Positions 42,528 to 51,727 are shown, numbered from the stretch's first letter. The stretch is 64,000 nt of DNA from Rubrivivax sp. A210 (GCF_904426505.1 NZ_CAJGBN010000001.1:620001-684000); one strand, 5' to 3'. Program-made: numbers and translations. The notes: a model not told the origin generated them from the sequence alone.

Positions 42528-43331
42528 ATGGATGAGCCCGGAGGCCGCACACCCATCGACGTGACGGCCCAGGACGAGGTGCAGAGCCGCGTCGTGGCCG
42601 AGATGGACGGCTCGCTGCCCACTGGCGGCATGGTGCCGCGCACGCCCATCCACGCCTTCGCCCGCACGCCGCCCGATCTGTCGTTCGCGCCGCTGCGGCC
42701 CGAGCTAAGTCCCGTGCGACGGGACATCGATCTGGGCGGCCTGCTGGCCTTTGCGATCGACGAGCTGATGACAGCGGCCGAGGCCGACGCCATCATCCGG
42801 CGCGCCGAGCAGCTGGGCTTCCGCGACGAGGCGCCCGGCATCCAGACGCCGCCCGGCATGCGCATGAACAAGACCGTGCACTGGGTGGCCGACGATCAGC
42901 TGCTGGGCCCGATCTTCGAGCGCATGCGCCACCTGCTGCCGCCCGAGATCGACGGCGAGGCGCTGCATCCCCGGCTCAGCCACCGCATCAACATGTACCG
43001 CTACGACGCGGGCGATGTCTTCAACCGCCACATCGACGGCGACTGGCCCGGCTTCGGCCTCGACCCCGAGCGCCGCCGCATGCTGCAGTGGCCGGCGCTG
43101 CGCTCGAAGCTGACCATGCTGCTCTACCTCAACGATGCCGGCGATGGCGTGCGCGGCGGCAGCACGCGCCTGTACGGGCGCGGCACGACGGTGGTCGAGG
43201 TCCAGCCCCGCAAGGGCGCGGCGCTGTTCTTCCGCCACGGCTTCGGCCCGTTCTCGGTTTCCCACGTCGGCAGCCAGGTGGGTGCCGGCGAGCCCAAGTA
43301 CGTGGCCCGGATCAACGTGCTGTACGGCTGA
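42528..43331 (+). CDS. 2-oxoglutarate/Fe(II)-dependent oxygenase
   Basis: A 267-aa prolyl-4-hydroxylase-like 2OG oxygenase. The iron ligands are visible as RHIDGDW (His at about 168, Asp at about 170) and a later His in FRHGFGPFSVSHVG (about 237 or 246), with the 2OG-binding Arg in YVARINVLYG. Iron binding and hydroxylation are inferred; the substrate is unknown. GAGGAG precedes the ATG. It is divergent from the RecQ-like gene and convergent with the chemoreceptor. Confidence 0.88.
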   Translation: MDEPGGRTPIDVTAQDEVQSRVVAEMDGSLPTGGMVPRTPIHAFARTPPDLSFAPLRPELSPVRRDIDLGGLLAFAIDELMTAAEADAIIRRAEQLGFRDEAPGIQTPPGMRMNKTVHWVADDQLLGPIFERMRHLLPPEIDGEALHPRLSHRINMYRYDAGDVFNRHIDGDWPGFGLDPERRRMLQWPALRSKLTMLLYLNDAGDGVRGGSTRLYGRGTTVVEVQPRKGAALFFRHGFGPFSVSHVGSQVGAGEPKYVARINVLYG

Positions 43332-43340
43332 CGGTGGCGC

Positions 43341-44447
43341 TCAGGCGGCGATGCGGAAGGCCGACAGGGCCTCGCCCAGCTGCTGCGACTGACCCTGGAG
43401 CGACTGGGCCGCAGCCGCCAGTTGCTCCACCAGCGCCGCGTTCTGCTGCGTCATGGTGTCGATGCGCGCCACCGCCTGGTGGACCTGGCCGATGTCGCCG
43501 CTCTGCGACTGCCCGGCCTGGGCGATGTGGCCTATCAGCTCGGCAGCGCGGTTGACGCTGTCGCGTATGGCCTGCATGTTCTGGCGCGCATCGCCGACCA
43601 GGCGCGTGCCGCTCTCGACCTTGGCGGTCGAATCGGTGATCAGCGCCTTGATCTCGCGCGCCGCCACCGAGCTGCGCTGGGCCAGGCTGCGCACTTCGGA
43701 GGCCACGACGGCAAAGCCGCGCCCCTGCTCGCCGGCCCGCGCCGCTTCCACCGCGGCATTGAGCGCCAGGATGTTGGTCTGGAAGGCAATGCCGTCGATG
43801 ACGCCGATGATGTCGACGATGCGGCCCGAACTGGCGCTGATCTCCTGCATGCGGCCCACCACGTCCTGCATCAGGGTGGCGCCCCGTTCGGCGACGGCGG
43901 TCGACTGCAGCACCACGTCGCGCGCCTCCTGCGTGTGCCTGGCATTGCTGTCGACCGAGCCTGCCAGCTGCTCCATCGAGTTGCTGGTCTGCTGCAGCTC
44001 GCCGGCCTGGCTTTCGGTGCGCGCCGACAGATCGGCATTGCCGGTGGCGATCTCGGCCGAGGCGTTATTGACGCCGTCCACGGTCTGGCGCACCTGGACC
44101 AGCGTGCTGCGCAGCTTCTTGCGCATGCCGTTGAGCTCGGCGCGCAACCAGGAAATCTCGTCCTGGCCCGGCGATTCGACCTTGGTCTCGAGGTCGCCAC
44201 CGGCAATGCGGATCACGCACTGCACCGTGGATTCCACCGAATCCTTGATGCTGGATCGCGTCAGCACCAGGGCGCACAACGAGAACACGGCACCACAGGC
44301 TGCCCATGCCGCCAGCGCCGGCAGCACCTCGGCGTGGCCAGAGGCCGCCCACCAGGTGCCCGCCGCCTGCACCACTAGGAAGGTGGTCACCCCGCCATAG
44401 CCCAGCGTCACACGCTTGACCAGGCTGACTCGTCGAACCCAACTCAT
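43341..44447 (-). CDS. Methyl-accepting chemotaxis protein
   Basis: A 368-aa chemoreceptor with two transmembrane helices close together (about 12-34 and 41-62), so it lacks a large periplasmic sensor. A HAMP-like stretch leads to the cytoplasmic signalling domain, with the hairpin tip IDGIAFQTNILALNAAVEAARAGEQGRGF (split here: IAFQTNILALNAA and GEQGRGFAVVASEVR). It may sense an internal or membrane state. The ATG at 44447 has GGGAGG nearby and is preferred to upstream ATGs. Confidence 0.92.
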   Translation of the reverse strand: MSWVRRVSLVKRVTLGYGGVTTFLVVQAAGTWWAASGHAEVLPALAAWAACGAVFSLCALVLTRSSIKDSVESTVQCVIRIAGGDLETKVESPGQDEISWLRAELNGMRKKLRSTLVQVRQTVDGVNNASAEIATGNADLSARTESQAGELQQTSNSMEQLAGSVDSNARHTQEARDVVLQSTAVAERGATLMQDVVGRMQEISASSGRIVDIIGVIDGIAFQTNILALNAAVEAARAGEQGRGFAVVASEVRSLAQRSSVAAREIKALITDSTAKVESGTRLVGDARQNMQAIRDSVNRAAELIGHIAQAGQSQSGDIGQVHQAVARIDTMTQQNAALVEQLAAAAQSLQGQSQQLGEALSAFRIAA

Positions 44448-44637
44448 GCTGCCTCCCACCATGGATTCCGGCACCTGATCTTTCGGAACGTGGCGAAGCA
44501 GTCTTGAGCCGGGTTAACCCCAGGAAACCAGGCAAGCGTGCGTCTTCACGGCGGGCAGGGCCGCGGCCTGGCGGGGCTTGGCGGGTGCCTGCCGCTTCAA
44601 GGTGGGCCCCTGCAGGGCATGTTCCACGGCCATGGCC

Positions 44638-45615
44638 ATGGCCATCGATCTCGACCACCTCATCGTGCCGGCCAGGGACCGGGTCGCCGCCGCGCGGCAG
44701 CTGGCCACGCTGCTGGGTGTGCCCTGGGCCGCGCAGGGCGCGGTGGGGCCGTTCTCGCCGGTCTACGTCAGCGACGGCCTCACGCTTGACTTCGACGAAT
44801 GGGCGGCGCCGACGCCGCAGCTGCATTACTGCTTTCGCGTTGGCCCCGCCGAGTTCGATGCCATCCTCGGCCGCATCAAGGCCGCCGGCATCGCCAACCG
44901 AAGCCTGCCCCACGGCACGGACGACCGCCGGGTCAACGCGGCCTTCGGCGGCCGCCTGGTCTATTGGAGCGAGCCCGACGGCCCCTTCGGCAAGCTGCTG
45001 CTGTCGCGGCTGCCCGACAAGGGCCTGGTCTCGCTGGGCTTCTGGGACCTGGGCTTCCGCAACGTCGCCAACAGCCGCCGCCCTATCACGCGGGCCGAGG
45101 ACATGGACGGCCTCAAGCTGCGCGCAATTCCCAACCCGGTCTTTGTCGAGACCTTCAAGGCCATGAAGGCCAACCGGGTGCCGCTGGCCTTTGCCGAGCT
45201 GTACGGCGCCTTGGAGGCCCGGGCCGTGGACGGTCAGGAGAACCCCTATGCGGTGATCCTGTCGAACAAGTTCTACGAGGTGCAGAAGTACGTCAGCGCC
45301 ACCAAACACGTCTACGCCACCAACATCCTGCTGGTGAGCAAGATCTTCTGGGACAAGCTCTCGCCGGCCGAGCAGAAGATCCTCAACGATGCGGCGAATG
45401 AATCGCGCGCCTACCAGCGCCAGGTCAGCCGCGCCGCGGCGCAGCGCGCCCAGGGTGAGCTGCAAACGCGGGGCATGCAGTTCAATGCGCCCGCGCCGGC
45501 CGAGCTCAGGCGCATGAGCCAGATCGCCAAACCCGTCACCGACAAGCTGGCGGCCACCTACGACCCGTCCGTGCTCAAGCTCTACAACGACGAACTGGCG
45601 CGCGTGCGCAAGTAG
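44638..45615 (+). CDS. Chimeric gene: VOC-family domain fused in frame to the C-terminal half of a DctP-type receptor
   Basis: A 325-aa frame joins two unrelated families. Residues 1 to about 114 are a VOC (glyoxalase-like) protein (IDLDHLIVPARDR; GGRLVYWSEPDG). From about 115 the sequence is the C-terminal part of a TRAP transporter solute-binding protein (LPDKGLVSLGFWDLGFRN, KLRAIPNPVFVETFKAM, GALEARAVDGQENP). No signal peptide remains and the substrate-binding N-lobe is missing. The junction lies near 44980. TRAP membrane genes dctQM are absent. It may be a deletion fusion; expression and function are doubtful. Confidence 0.8.
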   Translation: MAIDLDHLIVPARDRVAAARQLATLLGVPWAAQGAVGPFSPVYVSDGLTLDFDEWAAPTPQLHYCFRVGPAEFDAILGRIKAAGIANRSLPHGTDDRRVNAAFGGRLVYWSEPDGPFGKLLLSRLPDKGLVSLGFWDLGFRNVANSRRPITRAEDMDGLKLRAIPNPVFVETFKAMKANRVPLAFAELYGALEARAVDGQENPYAVILSNKFYEVQKYVSATKHVYATNILLVSKIFWDKLSPAEQKILNDAANESRAYQRQVSRAAAQRAQGELQTRGMQFNAPAPAELRRMSQIAKPVTDKLAATYDPSVLKLYNDELARVRK

Positions 45616-45661
45616 GCCGGCGGCGCCGAGGCGTGGCCCTTGCGTCCGTGCCGCGCGAGCT

Positions 45662-46186
45662 TCAGGCGCCGTCCCCGGGTGGTGCCACCGTGGGGCCGGC
45701 ACCGGCCAACCAGCGGGCGATGCGCTCCGCAATCGCCTCGGGGGCCAGCAGCGCGTCGACGCGCAGCACGCCGGGCTCGCCCAGCGGCGGCTCGAGCGCG
45801 TCGAACTGGGTCGCCACCAGGCCGGGCGGGAAGAAGTGCGAGGCCCGCTGCGCGACACGCGCCTGGGCTGCCGCCAGGCTGAGATCAAGCCACGCAAAGC
45901 GCAGCCCCGGCGCCGCGGCGCGCAGCCGGCTGCGGTAGGCGGCCTTGAGCGCCGAGCAGGTGAGCACCGCGCCGCCCGGGCGCATTTGAAGCTCGGTGCC
46001 AAGGCGATCCAGCCAGTCGGCGCGGTTTGCGTCGGTGAGCGGGATGCCGTCCCGCATCAGGGCGCGATTCGCCTCGGAGTGGAACTCGTCGCCTTCCACC
46101 AGCGGCAGGCCCAGCCGCTCGGCGGTGGCGGCCCCCACGCGCGACTTGCCACAGCCCGACACGCCCATCACCACCAGCCTGCTCAT
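45662..46186 (-). CDS. gntK: Gluconokinase
   Basis: Phosphorylates gluconate to 6-phosphogluconate. The 174-aa protein has the P-loop GVSGCGKS (about 8-15), EGDEFHSEANRALM, the family stretch LTCSALKAAYRSRLR and QFDALEPP, all diagnostic of GntK. It lies downstream of a Bug-type binding protein (gap 24 bp) on the same strand, and a LacI regulator is divergent from that pair. Together they suggest a sugar-acid uptake and use unit. Confidence 0.93.
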   Translation of the reverse strand: MSRLVVMGVSGCGKSRVGAATAERLGLPLVEGDEFHSEANRALMRDGIPLTDANRADWLDRLGTELQMRPGGAVLTCSALKAAYRSRLRAAAPGLRFAWLDLSLAAAQARVAQRASHFFPPGLVATQFDALEPPLGEPGVLRVDALLAPEAIAERIARWLAGAGPTVAPPGDGA

Positions 46187-46210
46187 GCCCTTGCTCCCGG
46201 ATGCCGCGGC

Positions 46211-47227
46211 TCAGTCCGCACGGATATTGTTGGCCTTGACCACGTCGCCCCAGGTCTTGTACTGGCTGCGCGTGAGGGCCCCGAGCTGCTCGGGCGTGCC
46301 GCCGCCGGGCTCGTCGCCGCGCTCGAGAATGCCCTTGGTGACGGTGGCATCCTTCAGCGCCGCATTGAGCGCGGTGTTGGCCTTCTTCACGATCTCGGGC
46401 GACAAGCCGGGGGGCCCGAACAGGCCGATGAAGGAGATGATGTTGAAGTCCTTGAGCCCGGCCTCGGCGGCGGTGGGCACATCCGGGAAGGCCGGCACGC
46501 GCTTGTCGCTGGTCACCAACACGGCCCGCAGCTGGCCCGACTTGATGAAGGGCGCGACGACCGAGGTCGCATCGAACATCGCGTCGAGCCGCCCGGCGAT
46601 CAGGTCGGTCATGGCCGGGCTGCTGCCCTTGTAGGGCACATGGTTCATCCTGGGGTTGCCCAGCCGCTCGCGCAGCAATTCCATCGTCACATGCGGCAGT
46701 GCGCCAACCCCGCCCGTGCCGTAGTCGATGCCCTGGCCGCTCTTGCTCTTGGTGGTGGCGTGGCGCACGAAGTCGGCGTAGGTCTTGATCGGCGACGAAG
46801 CCGGCACCGCGAGCACCAGCGCCGACTGCAGCATCACGCCGATGGGGGTGAGCTGGCGCGGATCGACGATGCCCAGCGCCGTGTAGACGTGCGCCGCGAT
46901 GGTCATCGAGCCGTTGCCGACGAGCAGCTTGTGGCCGTCGGCAGGCGCCTTCATCACGTCGACGGCCGCGAGGTTGCCGTTGACGCCGGCCTTGTTGTCG
47001 ATGATCACCGGCTGGCCGAGCGCACTGCCCAGCCCCGCCAGCAGCACGCGGCCGGCGAAGTCGGTCTGGCCCCCGGGCGGGTAGCCGACGAGCAGGGTCA
47101 CGGGCCTGGCCGGCCAGGCGGCCTGGGCCCAGGCCGCCGATGGGGCCAGCGCGGCCAGCGCCAGCGCTGCGGCAGCGAGCAAGCCGCAGCGGCGCGTGGT
47201 GGCGAACAAGGGGTCGATCGTCTTCAT
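46211..47227 (-). CDS. Bug-family tripartite tricarboxylate transporter substrate-binding protein
   Basis: A 338-aa periplasmic binding protein with a signal peptide (about 1-36) and the TctC/Bug pattern WPARPVTLLVGYPPGGQTD, NKAGVNGNLAAVDV and VPYKGSSPAMTDLIAGRLD. Bug proteins bind carboxylic acids and feed TctAB permeases, which are not present here, so it is an orphan receptor. The ATG at 47227 has GGAG before it. A LacI-type palindrome lies 80 bp upstream. Context with gntK suggests gluconate or another sugar acid as ligand. Confidence 0.9.
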   Translation of the reverse strand: MKTIDPLFATTRRCGLLAAAALALAALAPSAAWAQAAWPARPVTLLVGYPPGGQTDFAGRVLLAGLGSALGQPVIIDNKAGVNGNLAAVDVMKAPADGHKLLVGNGSMTIAAHVYTALGIVDPRQLTPIGVMLQSALVLAVPASSPIKTYADFVRHATTKSKSGQGIDYGTGGVGALPHVTMELLRERLGNPRMNHVPYKGSSPAMTDLIAGRLDAMFDATSVVAPFIKSGQLRAVLVTSDKRVPAFPDVPTAAEAGLKDFNIISFIGLFGPPGLSPEIVKKANTALNAALKDATVTKGILERGDEPGGGTPEQLGALTRSQYKTWGDVVKANNIRAD

Positions 47228-47306
47228 GAGGTCTCCTGGAAGGGGTGCTCGAAGCGGGCCGGCGACCGGGAAAGGCGCCCGGTGTTCCGGCATGGCTGAA
47301 ATAGTA

Positions 47307-47320
47307 GGATAGCGCTATCC
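47307..47320. promoter_or_regulatory. LacI-type operator upstream of the Bug/gntK unit
   Basis: Perfect 14-bp palindrome GGATAGCGCTATCC with the central CG typical of LacI/GalR operators. On the minus strand it is followed by a -10-like TACTAT (47305 down to 47300), so a bound repressor would block this promoter. A near-identical site lies before the LacI gene. Confidence 0.75.
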
Positions 47321-47536
47321 CATCGTTGGCTGGCGTTTACCCTGAATCGCACTCAACCCATACTTTGATAGCCAAGTCGATACCCGGTCAGACCCCTGCA
47401 GGCCCTGGAGATCACCGGATTTCATAGATGGAATGGAAGGCCTGCCGCTGTCTGCCGGCTCCGGAAATGGAAACCCGCAAGCTGCCGGTGAACCCGCCTG
47501 CGCGCACCGTCCGCAACCGGCTTGCGCCGCAGCATC

Positions 47537-47550
47537 GGATATCGCTATCC
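47537..47550. promoter_or_regulatory. LacI-type operator upstream of the LacI gene
   Basis: GGATATCGCTATCC, one base different from the site at 47307-47320, lies 35 bp before the LacI-family ATG. This indicates autoregulation together with control of the divergent Bug/gntK unit. Confidence 0.7.
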
Positions 47551-47584
47551 TTGCCGACAATCCAACCGGAGCCCCCGCCACCCC

Positions 47585-48610
47585 ATGCCGCCCAGCCCTG
47601 CCCGCTCGCGCGCTACCGGCCGCGTCACGCTCGCTGATGTCGCCGCGGCCGCGGGCGTGAGCCCCATCACCGTTTCGCGGGCGCTGCGCGGCGAACGTGC
47701 GGTCGATCCCGATCTCGTCGCCCGCGTCAAAGCGGCGGCCCAGCGGCTCGGCTACGTGCCCGATCCGGCTGCGCGGGCGCTCGCCTCGCACCACAGCACG
47801 CATGTGGCGCTGCTGATCCCCATGCTGTCGAATGCCTTGTTCGTCGACCTGCTCGAAGCCGTGCAACGCACGCTGCGGCCGGCGGGCTACCAGACGCTGA
47901 TCGGCGTCACCCACTACGACCCCGGCGAGGAGGAACAGCTGTTGCGCGAGCAACTGCTGCACCGCCCGGCGGGCCTGCTGGTGACCGGGCTGGATCGCAG
48001 CGAAGCAACCCGCGCGCTGATCCGGGGCAGCGGCGTGCCCTGCGTACACCTGATGGAAACCTCGACGGCGCCGCAGCTGCACTGCGTGGGCTTTTCCCAG
48101 GCCGATGCGGCGGCGGCCATGACACGCCACCTGCTTGGCCGCGGCCACCGCCGCATCGCCTTTGCCGCCGCGCAGCTGGACCCGCGCACCCTGCAGCGGC
48201 TGGATGGCTGGCGCCGCGAGATGCGTCTTGCCGGGCTGCATGCGCCCACCCTCGAGTGGGTACACCCGGCACCCTCGTCACTGGCCCTGGGCGCCACGAT
48301 GTTTGAACAGATCGTCGCCCAGGCGCCGCCGGTGGAGGCGATCTTCTTCTGCAACGATGACCTCGCCCAAGGTGCCCTGCTTGCGGCGCTGCGGCTGGGG
48401 CTGTCGGTGCCGAAGCAGGTGGCCGTTGCCGGCTTCAACGACCTCACCGGCAGCGAGCAGATGGTGCCACCCCTGTCCACGGTGCGGACCCCGCGCGCCG
48501 CCATCGGCACCGCCGCGGCAGGCATGTTGCTGGCGATGATGCGCGGCGAAGTCCTGGCCGACACCTGCATCGACCTCGGCTACGAGCTCGTCGTGCGGCA
48601 GAGCACCTGA
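47585..48610 (+). CDS. LacI-family transcriptional regulator (GntR-like)
   Basis: A 341-aa repressor. The HTH (RVTLADVAAAAGVSPITVSRAL, about 13-34) with the hinge helix PAARALAS precedes a sugar-binding domain (HVALLIPMLSNALF; IFFCNDDLAQGALL; VAVAGFNDL). The divergent Bug receptor and gluconokinase, and the two matching palindromes, make it their repressor with gluconate or a related acid as inducer (inferred). No clear ribosome site is visible before the ATG at 47585. Confidence 0.93.
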   Translation: MPPSPARSRATGRVTLADVAAAAGVSPITVSRALRGERAVDPDLVARVKAAAQRLGYVPDPAARALASHHSTHVALLIPMLSNALFVDLLEAVQRTLRPAGYQTLIGVTHYDPGEEEQLLREQLLHRPAGLLVTGLDRSEATRALIRGSGVPCVHLMETSTAPQLHCVGFSQADAAAAMTRHLLGRGHRRIAFAAAQLDPRTLQRLDGWRREMRLAGLHAPTLEWVHPAPSSLALGATMFEQIVAQAPPVEAIFFCNDDLAQGALLAALRLGLSVPKQVAVAGFNDLTGSEQMVPPLSTVRTPRAAIGTAAAGMLLAMMRGEVLADTCIDLGYELVVRQST

Positions 48611-49286
48611 TGTGACGGCCTGCGCGGGCGCTTGGCAGCGCAGTCATGCGGCGTTCTGCATGCACTTTCTTGGCCAATGCCGCCGCGACAGGAAGCGCCG
48701 CCCCCTCCCAGGGCCATGGCGACCACGGCAACGGTGTTTCGGCCATCCGTCTTTCGGCTCCGCGTCCGGACTGCCCTTGCCCGCAAGACCGGCCTCTCCC
48801 CTGAGACCGCGGCAGCGGCGGTCCGTGATCGGCAGTCGAAACAGGAAGGACAGTCAAGGCGGCAGCCCGGCCGAAGAGATGCAAATGGCGCTGGCACCCG
48901 CGTTATTGGGCCCGGCGAGCCGCAACTGTTGGATCAACCAACCGGCGCCAGGCCTCCAGAGCGCCGGACGCGCAGCATCGCCAATGCCACGCATGCGGCA
49001 CTGCCCCAGCAGCGATGACCCGGCCGCCATCCCGCGCGAGAAACTTACCGTCGAACTGAGGTGAGGGCGACCGGCCCTTGGTCGAGAACGGGGTCCGCGC
49101 ACGTTCTTCCCCAATCGTCGTGATGAAGCGACGCTGCCTCACGAGTAGCGTCAGCCCGCCATGCAAATGGCCTTCGGCTCACCCCGAATGCATCGTCGTC
49201 GGGACGGCTTCATCCACCGTGTGCAGTGACACACCCTTTCGCCGGGCCGCGCCATCAACGGTCCGAAATCCGTCAAGGAGGCCTCA
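48611..49286. other. Gene-free region before the eCIS operon
   Basis: About 675 bp between the LacI gene and the sheath gene. Open frames are present on both strands, but their residue composition (Arg/Pro/Cys/Ala-rich) and lack of ribosome sites argue against coding. A small perfect repeat GTTGG-ATCAA-CCAAC lies at 48928-48942. No terminator is recognised. The promoter of the contractile-injection operon should be in the last part of this region. Confidence 0.5.
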
Positions 49287-51176
49287 GTGCCAGCAACCCT
49301 CAGCTACCCGGGCGTTTACATCGAAGAAGCGCCCAGTGCCGTTCGAACCATCGTCGGCGTGGCCACCTCGATTGCAGCCTTCGTCGGGCGCGCTCCACGC
49401 GGGCCGGTCGATTGGCCCGTGGTCATCAACAGCTATGCAGACTTCGAGCGCAGCTTCGGCGGCCTGTGGATGCGCAGCACCCTGGGCTTTGCGGTGCGGG
49501 CCTTCTTCCTCAACGGCGGCACGCAGGCCGTGGTGGTGCGGCTGTTCGGCACCACGGCCGCCGGGGCGGTGCTGGACAACGCCAGGGCAACGCAGCAGGC
49601 GGAAGACGGCGCCAGCGCGGTGGCCGATGCCGCCACGGCGGCGCTGGCCGCGGCCGGGGCCAGCGCCGCCAGCGTCGCCCTGGCGGTGAACCAGGCCGCG
49701 GCTGCGGCTGCCGCAGCCGGCCCGGCGGCCACGGCCGCGGCCCGGGCGGTGGCCCTGGCTGCCACCAAGGTGGCACTGTCCAGGGACGTGCGGCCCACAC
49801 CGCAGGCCGTGGCCACGGCCGCCACGCAGGCACAGGCCGCCGCGGTGCTGGCAGCCGTGGCGGCCACGCCCACGCTCAGCGGCCGCGCCCGCCTGAAGGC
49901 TGACACGCTGGAACTGGAAGCGGCCGACCCCGGGGCCTGGGGCAACTCCCTGCGTGTGCGCATAGACCACGACGTCGACCCCGCGCTGCTGGGCCAGGCC
50001 TTCAACCTGACCGTGCGCGACCCGCTGGCCAACATCACCGAGTTGTTCAGGAACGTCACCGGCCACGACGGCCCGCGCCGACTCGACCGTGTGCTGCTCA
50101 GCGGCTCGCGCCTGGTGCGGGTGCCCACGGGCGCCCAGGTGCCCCTGGCCGCGCCCGCGCCGCACAGGCAGCCCGCCAACGGACAGGACATCTGGAAGCT
50201 CGACACCCTGTCCAGTGGTGCCAGCGCGCTCAGCGACGACGGCAGCTGGCTCACGCTCGATGACTTCGTTGGCGCCGGCAAGGACGACAGGAAGCAGGGC
50301 CTGTACGCGCTGCGCCGCGCGAACCTGTTCAACCTGCTGTGCATTCCGCCCTACCTGGACCCGGGCGCCGGCGCCAGCAACAGCCAGGACATCGACAGCG
50401 ACCTGCTGCCGAAGGCGCTTCAGTTCTGCGCCGAGCGGCGCGCGCTGATGATCGTGGATCCGCCCTCGGCCTGGGCCGACACCGCGGCCGCCATCGACGG
50501 CATCGATGCCTTTCGCGGCCCGAACGTCAGCAACGCCGCCTTCTACTTTCCGCGCGTGCTTCAGCCCAACCCCTTGCGCGAAAGCCAGCTCGAAGCCTTT
50601 GCCGCCAGCGGCGCCGTGGCAGGCGTGATGGCGCGCACCGATGCCACACGCGGGGTCTGGAAAGCCCCCGCGGGACTGGAAGCCAGTATCGGCGGCGTGC
50701 AGCAGCTGGCGCTGGCACTGGGCGACGGCGAGATCGGGCAACTCAACCCGCTGGGCATCAACTGCCTGCGCTCGACGCCGGTCTCAGGCTTCTGCGTCTG
50801 GGGCGCGCGCACGCTCGATGGTGCCGACCAGGCCGCGTCGCAGTGGAAGTACGTGTCGGTGCGGCGCACGGCGCTGTTCATCGAAGAGAGCCTGTTCCGC
50901 GCCACGCAATGGATCGTCTTCGAGCCCAACGACGAACCGCTGTGGTCGCAGATCCGCCTGAACATCGGCGCCTTCATGCATGGCCTGTTCAGGCAGGGCG
51001 CCTTCCAGGGTGCTTCGCCCAAGGACGCCTACTTCGTCAAGTGCGACAAGACGACGACGACGCAGGATGACATCAACCGCGGCATCGTCAACATCATCGT
51101 CGGCTTCGCGCCGCTGAAGCCGGCGGAATTCGTCGTCATCCAGTTGCAACAGATCGCCGGCCAGATCGACGCCTGA
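49287..51176 (+). CDS. eCIS contractile sheath protein
   Basis: The contractile outer sheath of a phage-tail-like extracellular injection system; sheath contraction drives the inner tube through a target membrane. The 629-aa protein begins PATLSYPGVYIEEAPS and has the sheath stretches AFVGRAPRGPVDWP and GAWGNSLRVRI, and a conserved C-terminal domain (GASPKDAYFVKCDKTTTTQD; INIIVGFAPLKPAEFVVIQL-like). Residues about 91-197 form an Ala-rich, helix-prone insertion. The GTG start at 49287 has AAGGAGG upstream. Unlike Afp/PVC, which have three sheath paralogues, only one is seen here. Confidence 0.95.
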   Translation: MPATLSYPGVYIEEAPSAVRTIVGVATSIAAFVGRAPRGPVDWPVVINSYADFERSFGGLWMRSTLGFAVRAFFLNGGTQAVVVRLFGTTAAGAVLDNARATQQAEDGASAVADAATAALAAAGASAASVALAVNQAAAAAAAAGPAATAAARAVALAATKVALSRDVRPTPQAVATAATQAQAAAVLAAVAATPTLSGRARLKADTLELEAADPGAWGNSLRVRIDHDVDPALLGQAFNLTVRDPLANITELFRNVTGHDGPRRLDRVLLSGSRLVRVPTGAQVPLAAPAPHRQPANGQDIWKLDTLSSGASALSDDGSWLTLDDFVGAGKDDRKQGLYALRRANLFNLLCIPPYLDPGAGASNSQDIDSDLLPKALQFCAERRALMIVDPPSAWADTAAAIDGIDAFRGPNVSNAAFYFPRVLQPNPLRESQLEAFAASGAVAGVMARTDATRGVWKAPAGLEASIGGVQQLALALGDGEIGQLNPLGINCLRSTPVSGFCVWGARTLDGADQAASQWKYVSVRRTALFIEESLFRATQWIVFEPNDEPLWSQIRLNIGAFMHGLFRQGAFQGASPKDAYFVKCDKTTTTQDDINRGIVNIIVGFAPLKPAEFVVIQLQQIAGQIDA

Positions 51177-51187
51177 GGAGCATTCCC

Positions 51188-51715
51188 ATGAGCACCGAAT
51201 TCGTCCAGAACGCCCAACGCGTGGACCCGTACAAGAACTTCAAGTTCCGCGTGATGTGGGACAACCGCGTCGTCGCCGGCGTCAGCAAGGTCAGCGGCCT
51301 CAAACGCACGACCGAGGTCATCAAGCACCGCGTGGGCGGCGACCCCAGCAGCAGCCGCAAGTCGCCCGGACGCACCGAGTACGAGGCCATCACACTGGAG
51401 CGGGGTGTCACACACGACCCCGACTTCGAGAACTGGGCCAACAAGGTCTGGACCGTGCGTTCGGGCGCTGCCACCGAAGTGTCGCTGCAAGACTTCCGCA
51501 AGAACCTGGTCATCGAACTGCTGAACGAGTCAGGTCAGAAAGTCATCGCTTACCAGATCTTCAATTGCTGGGTCTCGGAATACCAGGCCATGCCCGACCT
51601 GGACGCCAACGCCAATGCAGTGGCCATCCAGCATCTGAAGATCGAGAACGAAGGCTGGCAGCGCGACGAAGCGACGACCGAGCCCACCGAACCGAAGTTC
51701 GGCACGCCGGCCTGA
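51188..51715 (+). CDS. eCIS inner tube protein
   Basis: The inner tube subunit, a T4 gp19/Hcp-like protein through which cargo is loaded and delivered. The 175-aa sequence has the family pattern DPYKNFKFRVMWDNRVVAGV, KVSGLKRTTEVIKHR, TLERGVTHDPDFENW and a C-terminal IENEGWQRDE. It starts 11 bp after the sheath with GGAGC upstream of the ATG. Gene order sheath-tube is standard. Length matches Pvc1/Afp1. Confidence 0.95.
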   Translation: MSTEFVQNAQRVDPYKNFKFRVMWDNRVVAGVSKVSGLKRTTEVIKHRVGGDPSSSRKSPGRTEYEAITLERGVTHDPDFENWANKVWTVRSGAATEVSLQDFRKNLVIELLNESGQKVIAYQIFNCWVSEYQAMPDLDANANAVAIQHLKIENEGWQRDEATTEPTEPKFGTPA

Positions 51716-51727
51716 CCAGGCTCAGCG

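Noticed and set aside
48612..49064. Open frames of 128-150 codons in the region before the eCIS operon
   Set aside because: Composition is Arg/Pro/Cys-rich and unlike neighbouring proteins, several overlap in different frames, and none has a ribosome site.
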